Positions 1 to 7,297 of a stretch of 32,505 bases of DNA are shown here, in pieces. The position numbers and the translations under genes were made by a program. Below the pieces are notes generated by a model that was not told the origin of the DNA, did not search any database, and saw only the letters and a program-made list of their open reading frames with translations. This DNA comes from Alphaproteobacteria bacterium (lineage in GTDB: Bacteria; Pseudomonadota; Alphaproteobacteria; GCA-2731375), in the NCBI GenBank assembly GCA_028824965.1, contig JAPKBD010000011.1:1-32505 (forward strand). The letters are read 5' to 3'. Positions within the stretch are counted from its first letter, which is position 1. The number at the start of each line of letters is the position of its first letter.

Positions 1-126
1 TGAATCATAGAATGAGAGATGATGGGGGAGTTTTTCAGCAACCTGCTAGAGCAATTTTCAATTAATTGGAGTCGCTCTCGCGACCCAAGTGATTGGTTCA
101 ATTGCTCATTTTCTTAAGAGTCTGAA

Positions 127-145
127 TATGTTTAAAGTAAACATA
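127..145. other. 8-bp inverted repeat (TATGTTTA-aag-TAAACATA) just downstream of the ketopantoate-reductase-like gene
   Basis: Direct reading: tatgttta (127-134), loop aag, taaacata (138-145); GAGT (118-121) can also pair with ACTC (145-148) if a bulge is allowed. Confidence 0.6.
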
Positions 146-160
146 CTCTAGGCCAATGCC

Positions 161-1132
161 TTAAGCTAAATCAATCTGCCGTCGCAGCTCTTGCAGGGGG
201 ACACTTTGGGGCGCGCCGCGCTCTGCCGCCAGCTTGTTGGCCAGACGTTGCAAGGTCAGGTTTGCAGGCGTGGGGATGCCATATTGCCGGCCCAGCATAA
301 CGATTTCACCATTCAGGTAATCCGCCTCAATATTGCCAGTACCCCGCACCAGGCTTTGCCAGGACGATCCCCCGCCGCGGTTCTCCCCCGCCACGGGCGC
401 GGATTTCATCAGGTCACCCCGGCGCGCTTTCTCTTCCGCCGGGCTGGCGCAATCAATGCCTGCAGCTTTCAAACAAGCCTCTGCCTCCGCGCGCATCAGG
501 CCGCGAATTTCCTCCGCCTCATCGCCGGGTGGAGACACAGCGGCCATGGCGTTGCCCAGGTTCATGATCAACTTGCCGTATTTAAAGCGCATCACGGTGG
601 GGTTTGGCACAGCAGAGAAATTCACTTTCTCCAAAGTGCCCGTGACCTCCGCCACCAGATCATTGCTGCCGTTGGGATAAATGCCGGCATCAAGGACGCC
701 GGTTTTTCGGCTGGCGTGAGTTTGCACCACGCCTGGCTCCAACGCCATAGCCGGCAGATAGACCATCATGGCATGGACATTTTGGAACCGGCGCAGGGCC
801 ATGCGTTCGTTGGCGACACCGTTTTGGCAACAAAAGATAGGGATTTCGTCCCCGGCAGCAGCACGCAGATCATCCAATGCCGCTTGCGTATGCTGTGTCT
901 TCATTGTCAGGATGACCACATCTTCGGGGCCGAATTCAATCTGGTTCGGATGGCCAACGGCGGCAATGGGTAGGGTCACCGCCTGATCAGGCGTTTCATA
1001 ACGCAGACCATTTTTTTGGACGGCGGCCAGATGATCACCACGGGCGATCAGCATCACATCCACATCACCTTGAAATAATTGCGCGCCGATGACACCGCCA
1101 ACGCCACCCGCACCATAAATAATATATCGCAT
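161..1132 (-). CDS. ketopantoate reductase family protein (PanE/ApbA-like 2-dehydropantoate 2-reductase)
   Basis: ATG ORF of 323 aa; N-terminal Rossmann 'MRYIIYGAGGVGGVIGAQL', 'VVILTMKTQHTQAAL', 'CCQNGVANE' and 'KLIMNLGNA' typical of the family; purine-rich RBS (aaggggga) upstream on the minus strand. Confidence 0.88.
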   Translation of the reverse strand: MRYIIYGAGGVGGVIGAQLFQGDVDVMLIARGDHLAAVQKNGLRYETPDQAVTLPIAAVGHPNQIEFGPEDVVILTMKTQHTQAALDDLRAAAGDEIPIFCCQNGVANERMALRRFQNVHAMMVYLPAMALEPGVVQTHASRKTGVLDAGIYPNGSNDLVAEVTGTLEKVNFSAVPNPTVMRFKYGKLIMNLGNAMAAVSPPGDEAEEIRGLMRAEAEACLKAAGIDCASPAEEKARRGDLMKSAPVAGENRGGGSSWQSLVRGTGNIEADYLNGEIVMLGRQYGIPTPANLTLQRLANKLAAERGAPQSVPLQELRRQIDLA

Positions 1133-1195
1133 ACATGTCCCCTTACTGACCTACGATGTTACACTACTTTCGCAATGATCAGCAGAGGAATAGCC

Positions 1196-2002
1196 ATGCC
1201 GGATGAGACGCCAGAGATGTATGAAGTTTATGCCATCAAATACGGCGATCGTATGGGCGAGCGGGGCACAATGTTTGTGCACGGCGACCCCCACGATGCC
1301 CCTATGGCCATGGACTACTTCATCTGGGTCATCCGCAGCGATCAACGTACCATCGTGATCGACGTTGGCTATGGCAAGGAAGAAGGCGAAGGTCGGGGCC
1401 GGAGCTTCCTGCGCTCCCCCGTTGAAGGCCTGGCCCTATTGGATATTGATGCCAACGAGATTGAAGACGTCATCATCACCCACATGCATTATGACCATGC
1501 GGGCAATCTGGAACTGTTCCCCAAAGCACGCTTCCATATTCAGGATGAGGAGATGTCGTTCGTGACCGGACGCGCCATGACCCACGTTGGGCTGCGCCAT
1601 GCCTTCCGTCTGGATGATGTGCTGGAAATGGTGCGCCTGACCTATGGCGACCGGGTGGTCTTTCATGGGGGCGAGGAACAGATCGCCCCCGGCGTCACCG
1701 TCCATCATCTGCCGGGCCACACCCGTGGCCTGCAGGCCGTGCGGGTTCAGACACAGCGGGGGCCCGTGGTTCTGGCATCCGACGTGGCCCATTATTATGA
1801 GAGTTTCGAGCAGGAAACGCCGTTTTTAACCCACGAAAACCTGTTTGAGATGATGGAGAGCCATCGCAAGTTACGTGCCCTGGCACCAGACAACAGCCAC
1901 ATCGTGCCGGGCCATGACCCAGCGGTTCTAGAACGCTATCCCGCGCCCAGCCCCGCATTAGAGGGCATCGTCGCGCGGCTAGACGTCGCGCCAAAGAGCT
2001 AA
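1196..2002 (+). CDS. MBL-fold metallo-hydrolase, N-acyl homoserine lactonase-like
   Basis: HxHxDH motif 'THMHYDHAGNLELF', 'HHLPGHTRGLQ', 'VLASDVAHYYE'. Start refined to the ATG at 1196 (MPDETPEMYEVY) after 'agaggaatagcc'; the track ORF at 1079 begins with TTG. Confidence 0.85.
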   Translation: MPDETPEMYEVYAIKYGDRMGERGTMFVHGDPHDAPMAMDYFIWVIRSDQRTIVIDVGYGKEEGEGRGRSFLRSPVEGLALLDIDANEIEDVIITHMHYDHAGNLELFPKARFHIQDEEMSFVTGRAMTHVGLRHAFRLDDVLEMVRLTYGDRVVFHGGEEQIAPGVTVHHLPGHTRGLQAVRVQTQRGPVVLASDVAHYYESFEQETPFLTHENLFEMMESHRKLRALAPDNSHIVPGHDPAVLERYPAPSPALEGIVARLDVAPKS

Positions 2003-2934
2003 GGCATGAATGCGGCCAGGCCCTGGCGGATATCGTATTTCGGCGCGTAGCCCAGGGCATCGCGGGCGCGGCTGATATCCAGCGCACCTTTCTGGACGCA
2101 TTCAACATTGAAGTTGGCATCCCCATGGCGGAAAGGTTCGTTGCCGACGCTTAACTGCGCGCCGGGCACCATGTCTGTCGCAATCTCAGCAATCTGGCGC
2201 AAACTGACGCCCTGGCCGGTACCGACGTTATAAGCGTCATAGGGATGATTATCCTTATCAATGGCCAACAGGGCCAGATCAACCACATCGTCAATATAGG
2301 TATGGTCGCAGACAAAGTCCGCGCCGAATGGCTGATGAAACGGCTCCCCCGCCAGGGCAGCATTTATGAAGGTGTTCGGCACTCGGGCGCGCGGCAGGTC
2401 CGGGCCGTAAACCCAGATGGCACGCAGGTGGATGACTTCCAATCCGTATTGCTGTTGATAGCCCCGGCCCAAATGCTCCACTGACAACTTCGACACACCA
2501 TAAGGATGGATGGGGTTTTGCGGATGGTCCTCTGTGATCAGTGGGCTTTCGAAGGGGCCGTAGGTTTCTTCCGAACTCATATGCACCATACGCTTGGTAC
2601 CAAACAGGCGCATGGCCTCAAACAGATTGATGCTGCCCTGCACATTGACCTCAAACGTACGCAGGGGCGTTCGGACGGAGGCGACGACACCGACGATGGC
2701 AGCAGCGTGAAAAACGCAATCGGGCGGATCGGACTGAAACAACGCCATGACGGCGGGGCACTCCGTGACCTCGCCAATCACCGCGCGCACGTTGTCGTGT
2801 TGCGCGGCAATTTTCTGCAAGGCCGGAGACAACGCAATATCGAACGCCGTGACCTGATCCCCCCGCGCCGCCAGGGCCGCAGCCACCGCCGCGCCGACAA
2901 AACCGGAAGCACCCGTTACCAAGATGTGCGCCAT
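1999..2934 (-). CDS. NAD-dependent epimerase/dehydratase (extended SDR)
   Basis: 'MAHILVTGASGFVGAAVAAAL' nucleotide-binding motif, 'YGVSK' YxxxK catalytic motif, 'SSEETYGPF'. Confidence 0.9.
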   Translation of the reverse strand: MAHILVTGASGFVGAAVAAALAARGDQVTAFDIALSPALQKIAAQHDNVRAVIGEVTECPAVMALFQSDPPDCVFHAAAIVGVVASVRTPLRTFEVNVQGSINLFEAMRLFGTKRMVHMSSEETYGPFESPLITEDHPQNPIHPYGVSKLSVEHLGRGYQQQYGLEVIHLRAIWVYGPDLPRARVPNTFINAALAGEPFHQPFGADFVCDHTYIDDVVDLALLAIDKDNHPYDAYNVGTGQGVSLRQIAEIATDMVPGAQLSVGNEPFRHGDANFNVECVQKGALDISRARDALGYAPKYDIRQGLAAFMP

Positions 2935-3020
2935 ATTTGAACCAACCCCTTTTTATTGCAGCTCCAGAGTGCCATGATCTTATCAGAAAAATAATATGAC
3001 AGAATGCAGGAGAGCGAGCC

Positions 3021-3329
3021 ATGGCCGATAAGAAGACACCTTATGATCTGATCCCCCAACTAGGCAAACTGCGGGACGAGGTTCTGTTCGGCGATGTCTG
3101 GGAACAGCCGGAACTGTCAAAGCGTGACCGCAGTCTGGCCACGGTGGCAGTGCTGATCGCCATGTACCGCACAGAGGAATTGAAAGGTCACATGGTCCGC
3201 GCCATAGACAACGGTGTCACCAAAGAAGAGATATTCGGGCTGATCACTCATCTTGCCTTTTATTCCGGCTGGCCGACGGCGGTGAACGCGGGCCGTGTCG
3301 CGCTGGAAGTCTTTGAAAATCAGGACTGA
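3021..3329 (+). CDS. carboxymuconolactone decarboxylase family protein (gamma-CMD type, no CxxC)
   Basis: 'RDRSLATVAVLIAMYRTEELKGHMVRAIDNGVTKEEIFGLITHLAFYSGWPTAVNA' pattern; RBS 'caggagagcg' upstream. Confidence 0.9.
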   Translation: MADKKTPYDLIPQLGKLRDEVLFGDVWEQPELSKRDRSLATVAVLIAMYRTEELKGHMVRAIDNGVTKEEIFGLITHLAFYSGWPTAVNAGRVALEVFENQD

Positions 3330-3345
3330 AGGAGTGCATGGTTAG

Positions 3346-4278
3346 ATGACTAAGATTGGATTTATCGGCCTAGGCACCATGGGGGCTAGCTTCGCCACCA
3401 ACCTGATCAAGGCCGGCTGGGAGGTCACCGTCAACGATCTGCATCGCCAGGTCGCCGAACCGCACCTGAACGCAGGTGCCAAATGGGCCGCGACCCCACG
3501 GGAATTAGCCGCCGCCTCCGATGTGGTTCTGACCTCCCTCCCCGGCCCTCGGGAGGTTGAGGCAGTGGCTCTGGATGAGGCGGATGGCCTGATCGCAGGA
3601 ATGAAACCGGGCGGGGTGCTGTTTGATCTGTCCACCAATTCCCCCACCATGGTGCGCAAAATTGCCGCCGCCATGGCCGAAAAAGGCATGCATTGCCTGG
3701 ACGCCCCGGTCAGCGGCGGCCCGGCGGGTGCGGCATCGGGCAAGCTGGCCATTTGGGTCGGCGGCGACAAAGCCATATTCGATGCCAATCGTGGTGCCCT
3801 GGACGCCCTGGGCGATCAGGTCCGCTATATCGGACCCATCGGTGCCGGTGCTATTGCCAAGCTGGTGCATAACGCTGCCGGTTACGCCATCCAGACCGCA
3901 TTGGCGGAGGTCTTCTCCGTCGGCGTGAAAGCGGGCGTTGAACCTTTGGCATTATTCGAGGCGGTGCGCCAGGGTGCCAGGGGACGGCAACGGACCTTTG
4001 ACAGCCTGTCGGAACATTACCTGATCAACCAATACGACCCGCCCAGCTTTGCCCTGAAGCTGGCCCACAAGGACGTTGGATTGGCGGCTGAACTGGGCCG
4101 TGAAATGGGCGTACCCATGCGCCTGATCGATCAAACTCTGGCGGAAATGACAGAGGCCCTGGGTCGCGGTTGGGAGAACCGGGACAGCCGGGTTTCCATG
4201 CTGTTGCAGCAGGAACGCGCTGGCCTGGATTTCGCCGAAGATCCCAAGGACGTTCGGGCCGTGATTGACGATGACTAA
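3346..4278 (+). CDS. NAD(P)-dependent oxidoreductase, 3-hydroxyisobutyrate dehydrogenase / tartronate semialdehyde reductase family
   Basis: 'IGFIGLGTMGASFATNLIKAGWEVTVND', 'DAPVSGGPAGAASGKLAIWVGGD', 'GAIAKLVHNA'. Confidence 0.9.
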   Translation: MTKIGFIGLGTMGASFATNLIKAGWEVTVNDLHRQVAEPHLNAGAKWAATPRELAAASDVVLTSLPGPREVEAVALDEADGLIAGMKPGGVLFDLSTNSPTMVRKIAAAMAEKGMHCLDAPVSGGPAGAASGKLAIWVGGDKAIFDANRGALDALGDQVRYIGPIGAGAIAKLVHNAAGYAIQTALAEVFSVGVKAGVEPLALFEAVRQGARGRQRTFDSLSEHYLINQYDPPSFALKLAHKDVGLAAELGREMGVPMRLIDQTLAEMTEALGRGWENRDSRVSMLLQQERAGLDFAEDPKDVRAVIDDD

Positions 4279-5398
4279 GATGGCGACTAAACGGCAGAAA
4301 CCTCCCTTCAGGGCCGATCACGTGGGCAGCCTGTTGCGTCCGGCGGTTCTGCACGAGGCGCGGGCCAAGGCGGCACGGGGGGAAATCGATGCTGCGGCCT
4401 TGCGCGTGGTGGAGGACGATGCCATTCGCGAAGTTGTGGCATTGCAGGCAAGCCTTGGCCTGCAAAGCATCACGGATGGGGAGTTTCGCCGCACCTGGTG
4501 GCATTTTGATTTTTTAAGCGGTTTTGACGGCTTTGAATTGGGCGCGCCGTTGGACAAGGGCACATTTCAGGGCAGTGATGAACAACCGCCCACGGCCGTG
4601 ATCACGGGCAAACTAGCGCGCACGAAACCTATTATGGTGGATCACTTTACTTATCTGAATGGTTTGACCAGCACCTTGACCAAGGGCGTGGCGAAATTCA
4701 CTGTTCCTGGCCCCTCCATGGCCCATTTTAGGGCGGGGCGTGAGGGTATATCGAAAGATGCCTATCCGGACCTGGCCGAATTCTGGGCCGATCTGACGGC
4801 GGCCTATCGGGCGGAGCTGGGCGACCTGGCGGACAATGGCTGCCGCTATCTACAGCTGGATGACATATCCTACGCCTATCTGTGCGACGATGATATTCGC
4901 GCCAATCTGAAATCCCGGGGTGATGACGCGGACGAACTGGCCCTGGCCTACGCCCACGCCCTGAACGATGCCATTCGTGATTTACCCGATGATGTCACCA
5001 CCACCATGCATATGTGCCGGGGCAATTTTCAAAGCACTTGGGCCGCCCAGGGTGGCTATGAACCCGTCGCCGAACGGGTTTTCAATACGGTCAACATCGA
5101 CGCCTTTTTTATGGAATACGACAGCGCGCGGGCGGGCGGGTTTGAGCCGTTGCGATTTGTCCCTGATGACAAATTGGTGGTGCTCGGCCTGGTCACAACG
5201 AAAACAGCCGAGCTGGAAGCCAAAGATACTTTGAAACGGCGGATCGATGAGGCGGCGCAGTATATTGATCTGGATCGCCTGTGCCTCAGCCCGCAATGTG
5301 GTTTCTCCTCCACCCACCACGGCAACAAAATCACTGTCGAAGATGAAATTGCCAAACTGCGCCTGATCATTGAAGTCGCCGATGATGTCTGGGGCTAG
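4265..5398 (+). CDS. cobalamin-independent methionine synthase (MetE) C-terminal-domain family protein (core-MetE-like / methyltransferase)
   Basis: 'FRADHVGSLLRP', 'ITDGEFRR', Zn-ligand pattern 'MHMCRGN' ... 'MEYDSAR' ... 'SPQCGF'. No MetE N-terminal half. Start could be TTG 4265 (overlapping the previous stop) or ATG 4271/4280. Confidence 0.88.
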   Translation: MTMTKMATKRQKPPFRADHVGSLLRPAVLHEARAKAARGEIDAAALRVVEDDAIREVVALQASLGLQSITDGEFRRTWWHFDFLSGFDGFELGAPLDKGTFQGSDEQPPTAVITGKLARTKPIMVDHFTYLNGLTSTLTKGVAKFTVPGPSMAHFRAGREGISKDAYPDLAEFWADLTAAYRAELGDLADNGCRYLQLDDISYAYLCDDDIRANLKSRGDDADELALAYAHALNDAIRDLPDDVTTTMHMCRGNFQSTWAAQGGYEPVAERVFNTVNIDAFFMEYDSARAGGFEPLRFVPDDKLVVLGLVTTKTAELEAKDTLKRRIDEAAQYIDLDRLCLSPQCGFSSTHHGNKITVEDEIAKLRLIIEVADDVWG

Positions 5399-5412
5399 AT
5401 AGGAAAACGAAA

Positions 5413-5991
5413 ATGCCTGATCCACGATTGAAGAAAATCTCACGGGACCAATTGCCGCCCGATCTGCAGGTGCTGTGGGACAACGCCATGCGGGACCGGG
5501 ACGAAGCCACATTGATTGAGGTCGCGGGCAACGCACCGGAAGTGTTGGATTGGTATTACAACAGCTTTTACGCCCAGATGTTTCACGGTGGCCGGGTCGA
5601 TGTGCAGATTAAGCAACTGGCCCGGATGAAGCTGTCGACCATGCACGGCTGCGCCTTTTGCAACCGGGGCAATTCTAAGGCTGCGTTGGCCGACGGCGTG
5701 ACCCAGGCGCAGCTGGATGCTTTGTTTGATCCCGACAACGCCGTGTTTGATGCCCGCGAACGGGCGGTCCTGCGTCTGTGTGAGGAAATGACCCTGGCCA
5801 ATATGGACGGTTACATGAACGGCCCTTTGTATCAGGCGTTGTCGGATCATTTCGATGATGGGGAGATTTTTGAACTGGGCGTCTGCCTGGCCGTGCTGGT
5901 GGGCATGGCGAAATTCCTGTTTGTCTTTGATCTGGTCAGCCGGGAGGATAATTGCCCTATTTCCCTGCCGGACCAAGACGCAGCAGAATAG
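5413..5991 (+). CDS. carboxymuconolactone decarboxylase family protein (AhpD-like, CxxC)
   Basis: 'QLARMKLSTMHGCAFCNRGNSKAAL' CxxC motif, 'FDARERAVLRLCEEMT'; start after 'taggaaaacgaaa'. Confidence 0.88.
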   Translation: MPDPRLKKISRDQLPPDLQVLWDNAMRDRDEATLIEVAGNAPEVLDWYYNSFYAQMFHGGRVDVQIKQLARMKLSTMHGCAFCNRGNSKAALADGVTQAQLDALFDPDNAVFDARERAVLRLCEEMTLANMDGYMNGPLYQALSDHFDDGEIFELGVCLAVLVGMAKFLFVFDLVSREDNCPISLPDQDAAE

Positions 5992-6002
5992 GTGCCGACG
6001 AC

Positions 6003-6833
6003 GTGAAGGCACCGGATTTTGACTATTGCCGGCCTGAAAGTATGGCCGATGCCCTAGCACTGTTGAGCTTGCACGCCGATGACGCCGCTATTATTGCGGG
6101 CGGGCAAAGCCTACTGCCGATCCTAAATTTTCGCCTTGCCGCACCGGAGTTGCTGATTGATATCGGCCGTTTGGATGAATTGAAACAAGTCACCGAAGAC
6201 GACGAATTTGTTGAGATCGGCGCTTTGGTAAGTCATTGCGATCTGGCGGATAGCCCCTTGGTTGGCCGGGAATTGCCCCTGCTGCATCAAGCCATCGACC
6301 ATATCGCGCACCCCGCCGTCCGCCATCGGGGCACCATTGGCGGCAGCCTGGCCATGGCAGATCCGGCCGCCGAGTTGGGCGCCTGTTGTCTGGCCCTGGA
6401 CGGGGCGTTTTCCATTGTATCGGTGCGGGGACAACGATGGGTTGCTGCCGCGGATTTCTTCAAAGGCGTTTATGAAACCGCGTTGCAACCGGACGAAATT
6501 TTGACCGCCATCCGCCTGCCCAAACCGGCACCGGGTACCATCAGCATCTTTGAGGAGGTCGCCCGTCGTCGTGGTGACTTTGCCATGGCGGGGCTGGCCT
6601 TGGTCGCCGCCCCAAACAATCTACGCATTGCTCTTTTAGGCGTTGCTGATCGTCCTGTTTTGGTAGAACAGACAATGACGCTTTTGACCAATAACCCAAC
6701 GGCGGTCGATGAAGCGGTGGCTCTCATCGGGACAGAGGTCGACCCACTCGATGATCCTACCTATCCTCCCGCCTATCGTCGCCACTTGGTCCAGGTGCTG
6801 TTGCGCCGCGCCTTATCAAGGTTGCCCCAATGA
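6003..6833 (+). CDS. molybdenum hydroxylase FAD-binding subunit (xanthine dehydrogenase / CoxM family)
   Basis: 'IIAGGQSLLPILNFRLAAPELLIDIGRL' and 'HPAVRHRGTIGGSLAMADPAAELGA' FAD motifs. Start refined to GTG 6003 (VKAPDFDYCRPES); the track start at 5952 is a TTG inside the upstream gene. Confidence 0.9.
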   Translation: MKAPDFDYCRPESMADALALLSLHADDAAIIAGGQSLLPILNFRLAAPELLIDIGRLDELKQVTEDDEFVEIGALVSHCDLADSPLVGRELPLLHQAIDHIAHPAVRHRGTIGGSLAMADPAAELGACCLALDGAFSIVSVRGQRWVAAADFFKGVYETALQPDEILTAIRLPKPAPGTISIFEEVARRRGDFAMAGLALVAAPNNLRIALLGVADRPVLVEQTMTLLTNNPTAVDEAVALIGTEVDPLDDPTYPPAYRRHLVQVLLRRALSRLPQ

Positions 6834-7297
6834 GCACGAAGCACCGGCGCATCAGTTTGACCGTGAATGGAGAGGCGGTTGCACGCGAAGTCCCCGTACG
6901 CCTGAACCTGGTTGATTTCCTGCGCCACGACCTTGGCTTCACCGGCAGCCATGTTGGCTGCGAACAAGGTGCCTGTGGGGCCTGCACTGTTGTGTTGGAC
7001 GGCCAGACCGTGCGCGGCTGCCTGGTTCTTGCCGTACAAGCAGATGGCTGTGCCGTTGTAACCATTGAGGGCGGTGTAGACGATGATCTACGCGAGATGT
7101 TCTATACTTTGAACGCCCTGCAATGCGGTTTCTGCACGCCGGGAATGTTGTTGAGCTCGGCTGAGCTGTTGCGTGCCAATCCCAATCCCAGCCGGGAGGA
7201 CATCCGCGAATATCTATCGGGCAATTTCTGTCGCTGTACCGGTTATCAGGCGATTGTCGATGCGGTTTTCACCGTTGCGGAGGCACGCCGGTCATGA
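6830..7297 (+). CDS. molybdenum hydroxylase (2Fe-2S) subunit (CoxS family)
   Basis: Two [2Fe-2S] signatures: 'GCEQGACGACTVVLDGQTVRGCL' and 'CGFCTPGML...GNFCRCTGYQAIV'; ATGA overlap with the upstream gene. Confidence 0.95.
   Translation: MSTKHRRISLTVNGEAVAREVPVRLNLVDFLRHDLGFTGSHVGCEQGACGACTVVLDGQTVRGCLVLAVQADGCAVVTIEGGVDDDLREMFYTLNALQCGFCTPGMLLSSAELLRANPNPSREDIREYLSGNFCRCTGYQAIVDAVFTVAEARRS

Noticed and set aside
191-973. 260-aa plus-strand ORF
   Set aside because: Antisense shadow of the well-supported ketopantoate-reductase-like gene; low-complexity His/Gln/Arg-rich translation with no family pattern.
1079-1195. N-terminal extension of the MBL-fold protein
   Set aside because: The extension begins with TTG inside the divergent gene's 5' end; ATG 1196 with a purine-rich leader is a better start.
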